Below are positions 17,450-26,436 of a stretch of DNA of 64,000 nucleotides, piece after piece (positions within the stretch are counted from its first letter, which is position 1; every line of letters starts with the position of its first letter). The stretch spans positions 15,824 to 79,823 of the forward strand of contig JAZOBE010000007.1 in NCBI GenBank assembly GCA_045595785.1, written 5' to 3'. A program made the translations under genes and the position numbers. The stretch comes from SFLA01 sp045595785. GTDB taxonomy: Bacteria > Bacillota > Clostridia > Oscillospirales > CAG-382. The notes under the pieces were generated by a model that was not told the origin of the DNA, made no database searches, and saw only the letters and a program-made list of their open reading frames with translations.

Positions 17450-18627
17450 TACAAAACTCTTTCAATAACTGCTATATAAAATCCGTCATACCCGTTGCCG
17501 GGAAGAATGGTTTTTTCTGAAACGATACGATAATTTTCTTTTTCCGCCAGTACGGAATGCACTATCTCGCCGTTTTCTTTTTTGTTAATTGTGCAGGTGG
17601 AATAAACAGCTTTACCCCCTGCTTTAAGATACAAAAGTGCGTTTTGAAAAATCGCCTTCTGTGTGGGATAAAGCCCTGCAAAATCATTTGCGTCCTTATA
17701 CCGTATTTCCGGCTTGCTGCCCATTACTCCGATACCCGAGCAGGGCACGTCGCAAATAACTCTGTCGCAAACAGAAATCAGGCTTTCATCGGTAACACGT
17801 GCGTCCCGAGGGACGGTCTCAATAATATCTATGCCAAGCTTTTTCGCTCCCTTTTCTACAAGGGAAAGCTTGTTTTTATGAAGATCCGACGAGATTATTC
17901 TGCCCTTATTCTTCATATCTATTGCGGCACCGAAGCTTTTTCCGCCGGGGCATGCGCAAAGGTCAACCACGAACATATCGGGCTTTGCATCCAACGCCCT
18001 TACGGCTTCCTGAGAAGAAAGTCCTTGCACGAAGAAAAGACCTTTTTCGATATCCTGCATATCGGTATTCTCGTTCACGCCGTCAACGTAAGGGGTGTCC
18101 TTTAAGGTGTTGGCGCGGACGGAAACCGATTTTCTTTCATAAAAAGCGTTGAATATATCTTGATATTCGTCGGGATACTGCTCTTTTACAAGAGAAAAAA
18201 TACTATCTGAAACAGAGAAGCGAACACTTTCCGGCAAAGCGGAGATCGACTCTGTTATTTTTTGCTTTTCCCTGCACACACTGCGAAGCACGGCGTTTAC
18301 AAATCCTGCGGAGCCGCGGTTTATCTGCTTTGCCGTTTTTACGGATTCATCGCACACAGCGTGATCCGGCACACGAGAAAGAAAAATTATCTGGTATACC
18401 GCCAGCCGCAACAGCTCGTATATCTTGCCGTCCGGCTTTTTGTTAACGTATTTTGAAATTATATGGTCAAGGATACGTCTGCGCTCGGTAACGCCCTTTA
18501 TAAGCTCGGTACAAAAGGCACGGTCCAGACCCGAAAGGTCGGCAGACAGCAGTCCTATATTACCGTAAGCACCGTCGGACGAGACGCGATACAGAATATC
18601 CAACGCCACGCGGCGAGGGTCATCCAT
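17449..18627 (-). CDS. rsmB: 16S rRNA (cytosine-967-C5)-methyltransferase RsmB
   Basis: 392 residues. An N-terminal NusB-like RNA-binding domain (about 1-130) precedes a Rossmann methyltransferase with CACPGGKSFGAAI for SAM. The two catalytic cysteines lie in DVPCSGIG and YSTCTINKKENGE. It overlaps the end of fmt by eight bases, and its stop overlaps the rlmN start, so translation is coupled. Standard Firmicutes context. Confidence 0.96.
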   Translation of the reverse strand: MDDPRRVALDILYRVSSDGAYGNIGLLSADLSGLDRAFCTELIKGVTERRRILDHIISKYVNKKPDGKIYELLRLAVYQIIFLSRVPDHAVCDESVKTAKQINRGSAGFVNAVLRSVCREKQKITESISALPESVRFSVSDSIFSLVKEQYPDEYQDIFNAFYERKSVSVRANTLKDTPYVDGVNENTDMQDIEKGLFFVQGLSSQEAVRALDAKPDMFVVDLCACPGGKSFGAAIDMKNKGRIISSDLHKNKLSLVEKGAKKLGIDIIETVPRDARVTDESLISVCDRVICDVPCSGIGVMGSKPEIRYKDANDFAGLYPTQKAIFQNALLYLKAGGKAVYSTCTINKKENGEIVHSVLAEKENYRIVSEKTILPGNGYDGFYIAVIERVL

Positions 18628-19543
18628 TGAAAATATCCCCTTTGTTTACGGAATTTCCTCTTAAAAAGCTGGCGTAATCCATTTTACCCTTACCCTCGGG
18701 CTGGAGAGAGGTAATAACAACACTTCCCTCTCCGCAAGCGATCTCTATACCCTTGTCCGTTGAAAGCACGGTACCGGGAACACCGCAACCGTCAGACACA
18801 AAGGAAGAAAGCATCTTGATACGTTTTTTGTTTAGAAAAGCGTACGCGCCGGGATACGGAGAAAGGCCGCGAATACGATTGTGTACCTGAGATGCGGGAA
18901 GAGAAAAATCCTCGTACGCTTCTTTTTTATCTATCTTTGCTGCGTATGACGAACCTTCCTCGGGCTGTTTGGTACGGGTAACAAGCCCTTTATCCGCCAG
19001 TTCAAGATATTCCTTTATAAGTTCTCCGCCGAGAACTGCCATTTTATCGTGGTATTCCCCTGCTGTCATATTCTCGGAAATGGGAATAGCGCGCTGAAGA
19101 ATAATATCGCCGGTGTCTATACCCGCGTCCATATACATAATGGTGATACCGCCCTCGGTGTGTCCCTCCATTACCGCGCGGTTAATAGGTGCGGCGCCGC
19201 GAAGTGCGGGAAGGAGAGAAGCGTGTATGCAGATACAGCCGTGAGGAGGTATATCAAGTATATTCTGAGGTAATATCTTGCCGTATGCGGCAACAACAAA
19301 AACGTCTGCGTTTACGGCACGGAGCATATTCTCTGCCGCTTCATCACGCATAGTGGTGGGAGTAACCACCTCAATACCCTTTTCAAGGGCATATTTTTTA
19401 ACGGGAGAAGGCGTAAGTGCATATCCTCTGCCGGAGGGTTTATCCGGCTGGGAAACCACCAACGCCACATCGTGACCCGCATCACAAATAGCTTTGAGGG
19501 CGGTAAGGGCAAAATCAGGAGTGCCCATAAAAACTATACGCAT
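18620..19543 (-). CDS. fmt: Methionyl-tRNA formyltransferase
   Basis: 307 residues, family-typical length. MRIVFMGTPDFA at the start, the 10-formyl-THF site ASLLPALRGAAPINRA, DAGIDTGDI and a C-terminal OB-like domain with GLSPYPGAYAFL. It formylates initiator Met-tRNA and is followed after two bases by def, which removes the formyl group from finished chains. Confidence 0.97.
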   Translation of the reverse strand: MRIVFMGTPDFALTALKAICDAGHDVALVVSQPDKPSGRGYALTPSPVKKYALEKGIEVVTPTTMRDEAAENMLRAVNADVFVVAAYGKILPQNILDIPPHGCICIHASLLPALRGAAPINRAVMEGHTEGGITIMYMDAGIDTGDIILQRAIPISENMTAGEYHDKMAVLGGELIKEYLELADKGLVTRTKQPEEGSSYAAKIDKKEAYEDFSLPASQVHNRIRGLSPYPGAYAFLNKKRIKMLSSFVSDGCGVPGTVLSTDKGIEIACGEGSVVITSLQPEGKGKMDYASFLRGNSVNKGDIFNG

Positions 19544-19545
19544 TA

Positions 19546-20013
19546 TTATTCAACTTCCTCCGGTGCAAGCATTTCCTTTACCTTGTCTATATAAAGCACA
19601 CCGTCAAGATGGTCTATCTCGTGACAGAAGCAACGGGCAATAAGCTCGGTGCCGGTAGCCTCAAACACCTCACCGGCTATGTTAAGTGCACGGACGGTAA
19701 CCTTTGCGGGGCGCTCTACAATACCTGCTTTTCCGGGGCAGGACAAACAGCCTTCAACCTCTTCCTGCTTACCTTCGGTATAAATTATCTCGGGATTGAT
19801 GAATTCCTGCAATTTTCCCTTGCCCATATCCACTATTACAACGCGGCGGAGAACGCCAACCTGGGGTGCTGCAAGTCCCACACCCTCTGCCTTGCGGAGA
19901 GTATCCTTCATATCCTCGATAAGAACTCTTATACGGGGAGTGATTGCGTCTACAGGACGAGAGGTCTTGCGCAAAGTGGGGTCGGGATCTCTGAGTATAC
20001 GAAGAAGTGCCAT
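19546..20013 (-). CDS. def: Peptide deformylase
   Basis: 155 residues. All three motifs are present: GVGLAAPQ, EGCLSCPG (Cys metal ligand) and HEIDHLDG (two His ligands and catalytic Glu). It removes the formyl group from nascent chains. AGGAGG lies seven bases before ATG 20013; the frame extends six codons further, but without a good ribosome site. priA overlaps none of it, ending ten bases upstream. Confidence 0.97.
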   Translation of the reverse strand: MALLRILRDPDPTLRKTSRPVDAITPRIRVLIEDMKDTLRKAEGVGLAAPQVGVLRRVVIVDMGKGKLQEFINPEIIYTEGKQEEVEGCLSCPGKAGIVERPAKVTVRALNIAGEVFEATGTELIARCFCHEIDHLDGVLYIDKVKEMLAPEEVE

Positions 20014-20023
20014 AATTTGCCTC

Positions 20024-22471
20024 CTAAACAACTGTGGGATTTATATCTGTATCAAGCTTTGCTCCCGTGCGGTCTGATGCGGTAAACGTATTGATGGCGT
20101 CACGGAAACAGCTTCTTGCGGCAGACGAGTCCTTATATTTGACGGTAAGCCGCATTCTGTATTTATTGTTAACTTTGTATATTCCCTCACCAAATGGTCC
20201 GAAGCGGACAGTCTTAAGCTCGGGATACTTTTCGGCTAACAGCTTTTCCAGTATTACCGAAAATGCTGTGGCGGCACGGCGGGCATCCGTCTCCTTTTCC
20301 GCAGATATGCGGAACACCGCTATATCACAAAAAGGCGGAAAAGTAACCGCACGGCGCATGGATATTTCGCCGTCAAAGAATTTTTCATAATCTTGGGTCT
20401 GTACCAGCTTTAATATATCGCTTTGAGGGTTGGCGGTCTGAAGTATAGCCTTGCCCTCGTCCCCTGCTCTGCCTGCTCTGCCTGCAAGCTGAGTGAGAAG
20501 AGAAAAGGTACGCTCTGCCGCGCGGAAATCGTTTTGGTACAGCATAGCATCCACCGAAACAACGCCTACCAAGGACACCAAAGGAAAATCCAATCCCTTT
20601 GATATCATCTGCGTGCCGTAAAGCAGGTCCGCTTCTCTGCGTCTGAAGGCGCCAAAGCGTGTTTCATGAGCGTGACGGGTGGCGGTGGTATCCGTATCCA
20701 TTCGTATGCCGCGAATGGAAGGATAATGCTTTTCCAATTCATCCTGCAGCTTTTGGGTACCGAAGCCCATACGCACCACCGACCTTTTTCCGCAGGAGGG
20801 GCATTCCTCCGGCAGGGGGATGGTATAACCGCAGTAATGGCAGGTTAATTTTTCGTTTTTTCGGTTTTCACCGCTGAAAGCATGGTATGTCAGTGATACC
20901 GAGCAATTGGGGCAGGAAATTACGTTTCCGCAGGAAGCACAGTTTACAAAGGAGCTGTAACCCCTTCTGCCTACAAAAAGTATTGCCTGCTTGTTGTCCG
21001 AAACGGTATCCTCCAGTTCCTCCTTAAGCAGACTTCCGATAAGTCTGCCGCTGTTAAATAAGCTGTCCTGCTTAACGTCTGCTATCTGCACGTCAGGCAG
21101 AGATGCGTTGCCGTATCGTTTTTTAAGAGTTATAAGCTTATATATTCCCTGCTTTGCTTTGTAAAAGCTTTCCACAGACGGAGTGGCGCTGGCGAGCAGC
21201 ATTACGCAGTTGTTTTGCGCACATCTGAACCGCGCTATATCACGGGAGTGGAATTTGGGAGTATTCTCAGATTTATAAGTATGCTCCTGTTCCTCGTCAA
21301 TAACGATAATGCCGAGATTTTTCAATGGAGCAAAAACGGCGCTTCGGGTGCCTATGACCACCCGTTTTTCGCCTGAAGCAATGGCGCGTGCGGTGTCTAT
21401 ACGCTCGCCTATGCTTAGCATTGAATGAATGACCGCAAGGTCGGACCCGAACTCGGCGTAGTATATTCCCAACGCCTCGGAGGTAAGTCCTATTTCGGGA
21501 ATGAGCACGATGGCGGTCTTGCCCAGTTCCAACGTCTTTTTAACGGATTCTATAATAACTCTTGTTTTCCCGCTGCCCGTAACGCCATAGAGCAATGCGG
21601 CTTTGGGCGTTCCCGAGAGAAGCAGCTCCTCTACCGACGCCACCGCGTTTGCTTGCTCATCCGTTAACGGGGTGGAAAACTTTTCTCTTTTTTCTGCCGT
21701 TATGGGGTCACGAACGACTCTACGCTCAAAAATCTCACAAACGCCCTTTTTGCACATGGCGTTTACCACCGAGCGGGACAGCGAGAAAAACCGTTCAAGC
21801 TCAGAAAGGGATATCTCCCCCTCCAAAGCAAGTGCGTCTATTAATGCCGCCTGCTTTTCGGTCTTTGCTTCTGCATAAGCCGTTTCCGTATCCGAAGCAA
21901 TGCGGACGAAAGAAAGACTTTTTTCGTTAATGCTTTCCTTTGTTTCCTGATTACGGATAACAGCACCGCTTTTTACCATTGCGGAAAGAAGTGGTTTTAC
22001 GTCTTCTCCGAAAAGCTCGGTAATGCGGCTTTGATTAAGGGGGCTTTCCTTAAGTGCGCGGAAAAGTACCTGCGCTTTGGGGTTGAGCGTGCCCTCATCA
22101 ACATTTCCGCAGGAATAAACGTATTCCACTGCGCTCTCCATTCCCGGAGGGAGCACAGTTCGAAGTGCCGCGCCGACGGTGCAAAAACACCTTTCAGCCA
22201 TAAACAGACACATATCCACAGTTTCCTCGGATATGAGTCCGTAATCCTCCAGCACTTCGGAAACAGGCTTAATAGACGGATACTCGCAATAATCGCTGAA
22301 GCCCGTAACAAGACCTTTTCGCAGACGGTTGCCGTTACCGAAGGGCACAAGGACAACACTCCCCTTATGCAGGATATCCCGCATGGAGGGAGGTACCAAA
22401 TATGCATACCCTTTGTCTGCGGAATATGCTATATCGGTTATCCTTACCGAACAGTACAGCTTTCCGTCCAT
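20024..22471 (-). CDS. priA: Primosomal protein N' (replication restart helicase PriA)
   Basis: 815 residues. An N-terminal DNA-binding domain, helicase core with GVTGSGKTRV (Walker A), VIDEEQEHTYK (a DEEQ instead of DEAH box) and LASATPSVESF, then zinc-binding cysteine pairs CASCGNVISCPNC and CHYCGY, CPSCGKR, and motif VI GRAGRAG. It reloads the replisome at stalled forks. It starts one base after the rpoZ stop. coaBC, often between rpoZ and priA in Firmicutes, is absent here. Confidence 0.97.
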   Translation of the reverse strand: MDGKLYCSVRITDIAYSADKGYAYLVPPSMRDILHKGSVVLVPFGNGNRLRKGLVTGFSDYCEYPSIKPVSEVLEDYGLISEETVDMCLFMAERCFCTVGAALRTVLPPGMESAVEYVYSCGNVDEGTLNPKAQVLFRALKESPLNQSRITELFGEDVKPLLSAMVKSGAVIRNQETKESINEKSLSFVRIASDTETAYAEAKTEKQAALIDALALEGEISLSELERFFSLSRSVVNAMCKKGVCEIFERRVVRDPITAEKREKFSTPLTDEQANAVASVEELLLSGTPKAALLYGVTGSGKTRVIIESVKKTLELGKTAIVLIPEIGLTSEALGIYYAEFGSDLAVIHSMLSIGERIDTARAIASGEKRVVIGTRSAVFAPLKNLGIIVIDEEQEHTYKSENTPKFHSRDIARFRCAQNNCVMLLASATPSVESFYKAKQGIYKLITLKKRYGNASLPDVQIADVKQDSLFNSGRLIGSLLKEELEDTVSDNKQAILFVGRRGYSSFVNCASCGNVISCPNCSVSLTYHAFSGENRKNEKLTCHYCGYTIPLPEECPSCGKRSVVRMGFGTQKLQDELEKHYPSIRGIRMDTDTTATRHAHETRFGAFRRREADLLYGTQMISKGLDFPLVSLVGVVSVDAMLYQNDFRAAERTFSLLTQLAGRAGRAGDEGKAILQTANPQSDILKLVQTQDYEKFFDGEISMRRAVTFPPFCDIAVFRISAEKETDARRAATAFSVILEKLLAEKYPELKTVRFGPFGEGIYKVNNKYRMRLTVKYKDSSAARSCFRDAINTFTASDRTGAKLDTDINPTVV

Positions 22472-22472
22472 T

Positions 22473-22733
22473 TTATTCGTTTTCTGCGGGAATTACCTTG
22501 TATTCGCCGGTGAGAAGCTTATCTACTGCCAGAGTAACAGCCTTTTCGCCGAGGAAATCCACTGCAGGTGCATTCTTGGAATCCTTGCCGTTTTCTGCGG
22601 CTGCTGCCTGTGCCTTTTCTGCAGCTGCAACAGCTTCGTCTGTAATATGACGTGCGGATTTTGCAGTTGCGATAACCAGAGTATAGCGGTTGTAGTTGTC
22701 TTTTGTGATTTCTTTGATGGTAGGATAGATCAT
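22473..22733 (-). CDS. rpoZ: RNA polymerase omega subunit
   Basis: 86 residues. The short family core is spread over MIYPTIKEI, SRYTLVI-like NRYTLVIATAKSARHI and a C-terminal EKAVTLAVDKLLTGEY. Between them is an alanine/lysine-rich insert (AEKAQAAAAENGKDSKNA) that most omega proteins lack. Position between gmk and priA strongly supports the call. It helps beta-prime folding and core assembly. Confidence 0.9.
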   Translation of the reverse strand: MIYPTIKEITKDNYNRYTLVIATAKSARHITDEAVAAAEKAQAAAAENGKDSKNAPAVDFLGEKAVTLAVDKLLTGEYKVIPAENE

Positions 22734-22745
22734 TTTCTTACACCT

Positions 22746-23363
22746 TTATTCAGTAAATTTTTTTATAAAATTAAGTATGTATTCTTTATTTTTCTCGGGA
22801 CAGGTATCGATTATACGGTCGATAGCGCTTGCACAGTCTGCCGCCTTGCCGTCCTCGTTGACAACAAGATAATCGTACTTTTCGGCTTCGCGCAGTTCTT
22901 CCAACGCTTTGTGCAGACGCTTTTTGATAACCTCGTCCGTTTCCGTTCCTCTGCCGCGAAGACGGTTTTCAAGAGTAACGTAATCAGGAGGACAAAGGAA
23001 AACCAGCACCGCTTCGGGCATTTTTTCTCTTACCTGCAAAGCGCCCTGAACCTCGATATCCAGAATAACGTTTTTGCCGGAGGACAATTTTTCTTCAACG
23101 AAGGGGCGGAGGGTTCCGTAGCAGTTGCCGACGTATTCCGCGTGCTCCAAAAACTCGCCTGCGTCAACAAGAGACATAAACTTTTCTCTTGTCATAAAGA
23201 AATAATGAGTTCCGTCTATTTCGCCGGGACGGGGAGAACGGGTTGTGGCGGACACCGAGAACACGTATTTTTCGGTGTTGCTCAGAAGTATTGAATTAAC
23301 GGTGCCTTTTCCGCTTCCCGCAGGGCCGGACACCACTATAAGCTTGCCTTTTTTATTATCCAT
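22746..23363 (-). CDS. gmk: Guanylate kinase
   Basis: 205 residues. VVSGPAGSGKGTV is the P-loop and SVSATTRSPRPGEIDG with HYFF the GMP-binding segment; VGNCYGT and VILDIEVQGA follow. It makes GDP from GMP and ATP in the cytoplasm. Its ATG overlaps the remA stop (TAATG), the usual remA-gmk-rpoZ arrangement. Confidence 0.97.
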   Translation of the reverse strand: MDNKKGKLIVVSGPAGSGKGTVNSILLSNTEKYVFSVSATTRSPRPGEIDGTHYFFMTREKFMSLVDAGEFLEHAEYVGNCYGTLRPFVEEKLSSGKNVILDIEVQGALQVREKMPEAVLVFLCPPDYVTLENRLRGRGTETDEVIKKRLHKALEELREAEKYDYLVVNEDGKAADCASAIDRIIDTCPEKNKEYILNFIKKFTE

Positions 23364-23590
23364 TACAGCCTCCCTGCAACAACGTCTGCTTCCTCAGAGG
23401 AAAGTATGACGTGCTCACTGTCGGTAACAATGACGCAACGGGTCTTTTTACCGCAGCTGCAATCTATAACTCTGCCTGCGTTTTTGGCATCCTGCACAAG
23501 ACGGCGTATGGGCAGGCTGTCCGGACTAAGGACGGACACTATACGCTGTGCATTAACGCGGTTGCCAAAGCCTATATCGATAAATTCCAT
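23363..23590 (-). CDS. remA: RemA/DUF370 DNA-binding regulator
   Basis: 75 residues beginning MEFIDIGFGNRVN, with SPDSLPIRRLVQDAK and the late DSEHVILSS, all typical of RemA. In Bacillus subtilis RemA forms ring-like oligomers that wrap DNA and activate biofilm matrix and osmoprotection genes. ATG 23590 is chosen over an ATG-like start six codons upstream because GAGG lies about seven bases before it and the family begins with MEFI/MKFI. The targets in this organism are unknown. Confidence 0.92.
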   Translation of the reverse strand: MEFIDIGFGNRVNAQRIVSVLSPDSLPIRRLVQDAKNAGRVIDCSCGKKTRCVIVTDSEHVILSSEEADVVAGRL

Positions 23591-23600
23591 TTTGTTTTCC

Positions 23601-24479
23601 TCACTCAAGGTTTGCTACCTGCTCGCGAAGCTTTTCGATCTCTGTCTTTATAGCGACAACGCGGCGGGAAATATCGTAATCGTTGCACTTGGAGCCCAAC
23701 GTATTTGTCTCACGAAGCATTTCGGGAACGATATACTCAAGCTTTTTACCGACGGGTCCGTCAGACTCAAGAGTAGCGCGGAATTCGGTACAATGGGACT
23801 GAAGTCTTACCAGCTCCTCGGTAACGTCGGTCTTATCGGTAAACACAGCACACTCGTTAAGCAATCTGTCCTCGTTAACGGGAACGCCTGCAAGCAGATC
23901 GGAAATACGGGCACGCATCTTCTCAAGATTTTTCTTTAACGCCTCAGGTGCAAGAGCCGCTACCTCGTTACGAAGCGTCTCAACGGTATCCAGATAAGTA
24001 AGCAGCTTTTCCTTTAATCTGCCGCCCTCGGACTCACGCATAGCGTTATACTGCTCAAAAGCACCGCGGCAGATAGGCTCGATCTGCTTCCACAGCTCCT
24101 CCGCATCCTCGTCAGCGCGGGTAACTGTCATAATATCCGATTTGGAGGAAAGCATGGAAAGGGTTATTTCACCCTGAACACCGTATTCGGATTTTATCTG
24201 CTCCAGCAGCTTAAGATATCCCTCCACAAACTCCTTGTTAAGAGTGAGAGAAACGGGATCGCCGTCGATATTCTCAACAGTGAGATAAAGGTCGATCTTG
24301 CCGCGGGTAACGTACTTGGCGCAAAGCTCCTTTACGTTTGTCTCCAGCGGAGTGTACTGACGGGGCATTCTTACGGATATATCCGCAAAACGGTTGTTTA
24401 CGGATTTTATCTCAAAGGTAATATTTTTACCGCCTACAAGGGATTTTTGTCTGCCGTAGCCGGACATACTTTTTATCAT
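23601..24479 (-). CDS. yicC: YicC/YloC-family endoribonuclease
   Basis: 292 residues. It starts MIKSMSGYGR, the family signature. An N-terminal YicC domain with NNRFADISVRMP is followed by a helical DUF1732 part with RESEGGRLKEKLL, RLLNECAV-like text, EELVRLQSH and EMLRETNTLGSKCND. Recent work assigns endoribonuclease activity to the family. The start overlaps the membrane protein stop upstream. Confidence 0.93.
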   Translation of the reverse strand: MIKSMSGYGRQKSLVGGKNITFEIKSVNNRFADISVRMPRQYTPLETNVKELCAKYVTRGKIDLYLTVENIDGDPVSLTLNKEFVEGYLKLLEQIKSEYGVQGEITLSMLSSKSDIMTVTRADEDAEELWKQIEPICRGAFEQYNAMRESEGGRLKEKLLTYLDTVETLRNEVAALAPEALKKNLEKMRARISDLLAGVPVNEDRLLNECAVFTDKTDVTEELVRLQSHCTEFRATLESDGPVGKKLEYIVPEMLRETNTLGSKCNDYDISRRVVAIKTEIEKLREQVANLE

Positions 24480-24985
24480 TTTAACTTCCTCCGAATTCGT
24501 TTAACGTACAATGCGGCAAGCCGTGTAAAGGCAATATCGTAAAGAATAAAGGTGGCGTTACCCAACACGTAAACGAAAATATTAAATGAAAATATGGGAT
24601 CGTTTATATTAAGCAAAAATTTTCCCACCGCTATAAGCGCGGTATAAAACAAATTAAAACCAACTAATTTTATCGCCCATACCACGGAGCGTTTTTTTAT
24701 ACGCTCAACAAGTGCCTTAAGTATGGGATATATTCCGCCGATAAGCAAATAAAACAGAGCAGGTGTTTTTGACGGAAGCAACACAAGTGCCAGCACGCCC
24801 GTTGCGGCGTACAGCATTACAGACCAGCTCATGCCGCATTCGATCATAGCCACTGCCACCGTAAGTCCTGCGGCAATGGCGGCGGAAAGATCCAGCGACT
24901 GTATAAAGCACCCGATAAGCATAAGCACCACGGAAACAGCGCAAAGCAGGGCGCAAAGTGATAATTTTTTAACGCGTTTTTTCAT
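24476..24985 (-). CDS. Integral membrane protein of unknown function
   Basis: 169 residues and about five hydrophobic segments (roughly 8-30, 34-54, 56-75, 78-92, 105-130, 135-155). It has a basic start (MKKRVKKLS) and a basic end (RRKLK). The overall shape, small with six helices and no large loops, is like substrate-binding S components of ECF transporters, but no diagnostic motif is visible. It starts by ATGA overlap with the J-domain gene and ends overlapping yicC, so it is made together with both. No strong ribosome site is seen; coupling is likely. Confidence 0.7.
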   Translation of the reverse strand: MKKRVKKLSLCALLCAVSVVLMLIGCFIQSLDLSAAIAAGLTVAVAMIECGMSWSVMLYAATGVLALVLLPSKTPALFYLLIGGIYPILKALVERIKKRSVVWAIKLVGFNLFYTALIAVGKFLLNINDPIFSFNIFVYVLGNATFILYDIAFTRLAALYVKRIRRKLK

Positions 24986-25578
24986 CGACAGCAATTACAA
25001 AGCAGATTTGCACAAAGCAAACCGGTGCATATATCACATCCGCTGCAATCATCGGAACGAGTAGAGGTATTACCGTAAGGACTGGACGAGGAATGTGATG
25101 ACAGATTGTTAAGAGTGTTGCGGTATTCCGCATTGTACGGATCCATTTTGCAGGCTTGCTCGAAATACTTTCTCGCTTCACCCAGCCAGTTTTTCCGCGC
25201 CATAACGTGACCCATAAGAAAATACCACTCTGCGTTGCGTTCTCCGTTTGGAATACGGGAAAGTATGGTCTCCGCCTCCGCAACGCGGTTCGCACTGAGC
25301 AATTCACGCACACGGTAAAGAGTATTTCCTCCGGACGCACTTCCGCCGGCATTACCGGCAGAATATCCACCGCTTCTGTTACCGCCGCTTGCGCGCTGTT
25401 TGGTAATCGTATCGTACGCCTCGTTTATCTCTTTCATTTTCTCTGCCGCCAGATCCGCAAGCGGATTGTTGGCATAAGCATCGGGATGGTATTTTTTTGC
25501 CAGCTCACGATAAGCCTTTTTTACCTCGTCGTCCGATGCGCTCGGACTGACGCCCAACACCTGATAAGGGTCTTTCAT
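24982..25578 (-). CDS. J-domain protein with C-terminal cysteine string
   Basis: 198 residues. The J domain (about 1-62) has DPYQVLGVSPSASDDEVK, the HPD triad in KKYHPDAYA and MKEINEAYDTI. A Gly/Ser linker (about 63-82) leads to a helical TPR-like segment (about 85-145: ANRVAEAETILSRIP, WYFLMGHVMARKNW, ARKYFEQACKMDPYN). The last 21 residues hold seven cysteines (178, 181, 184, 189, 194, 196, 197) among Leu and small residues. No DnaJ zinc domain or substrate domain is present. It should stimulate an Hsp70 ATPase at a place set by the tail, perhaps a membrane or a metal. Neighbours are a DUF5685 protein directly before and a membrane protein overlapping its end. Confidence 0.88.
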   Translation of the reverse strand: MKDPYQVLGVSPSASDDEVKKAYRELAKKYHPDAYANNPLADLAAEKMKEINEAYDTITKQRASGGNRSGGYSAGNAGGSASGGNTLYRVRELLSANRVAEAETILSRIPNGERNAEWYFLMGHVMARKNWLGEARKYFEQACKMDPYNAEYRNTLNNLSSHSSSSPYGNTSTRSDDCSGCDICTGLLCANLLCNCCR

Positions 25579-26427
25579 CTACTTTTTCTCCTTGTTTATC
25601 GCCTTGTCCACGGCAATTTCGCTTCCGTAGCCTGCGATGTTATATATAATACCGTCGAAGACGTTTCCGTCGGCAAGAGCATAGCTTCTTGATATAGCCG
25701 CCGCGCTGTCAAGTATGGTGCGGCGTATAAAATCCATATTCTCATCTGCTTTTTCGGCAGAGGAATAACACAAATTTATGGGGTTATAGCTGTTTTTCCT
25801 TTGGTCCTCGTACCTATCGTCCACAGCGTCCATAAGATACACGAACCTGCCGATATGATATCCGATATCTCTTGCGACGCGTGCCTGAGTACCGTCAAGG
25901 CCGAAGGATGCAATTCCTGCGGTGACAAGTGCAAAATTATCTGCCGCCATATCCGGCACGGGACAACAGGCAAGCTCGGTTTTCCCAAGCTTTTCAAGCG
26001 GCTCGCTTATAACGGCGCCGATACCGGGATACATTTTCTCCGCCTTTTTTGCCATTCTGCGAAAAAAGGGAACGGCAAGGCAGGTGAAAAATCTTTTCAC
26101 ACCCTTTTCATCCCGCTTATCGTCCAGCGCCTTATAATACATAAGGCTGCCGAAAGCGGCGGTGGTAAAACGCAACGCCTCGTTAGGCTCCATAACGCCG
26201 CGTTTTTTCAGAGTATACATACAGCGTTTGGGCTTTATCTCAAATTTCTCACCCGTAACGGCAAGACGGACAACAGCCAAAAACACAAAATCATAATTCA
26301 ACAAAAAGCGTGTAAGAACGGAGATGTTTTTGCCGCCGCAACGGCAGATACCGCAATAGACCGAGCGGTACAGCGCAAGTTCTTTGGTTTTAAGCTCACC
26401 CATATCGGGACGTATATATCCAAACAA
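25579..26427 (-). CDS. DUF5685 family protein
   Basis: 282 residues, function unknown. Start TTG 26427 gives the family-like MFGYIRPDMGELKTKE and lies eight bases after GGAG. Early cysteines YCGICRC (about 26-31) and later CCPVPD could bind metal. A helical body follows, with DAVDDRYEDQRKNSYNPI near 212-230, an Asp-rich run that recalls diphosphate-binding aspartates of isoprenoid enzymes but is not proof. It ends immediately before the J-domain gene and heads the long cluster behind a good promoter, so the two proteins likely act together. Confidence 0.8.
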   Translation of the reverse strand: MFGYIRPDMGELKTKELALYRSVYCGICRCGGKNISVLTRFLLNYDFVFLAVVRLAVTGEKFEIKPKRCMYTLKKRGVMEPNEALRFTTAAFGSLMYYKALDDKRDEKGVKRFFTCLAVPFFRRMAKKAEKMYPGIGAVISEPLEKLGKTELACCPVPDMAADNFALVTAGIASFGLDGTQARVARDIGYHIGRFVYLMDAVDDRYEDQRKNSYNPINLCYSSAEKADENMDFIRRTILDSAAAISRSYALADGNVFDGIIYNIAGYGSEIAVDKAINKEKK

Positions 26428-26436
26428 GCAGACCAC

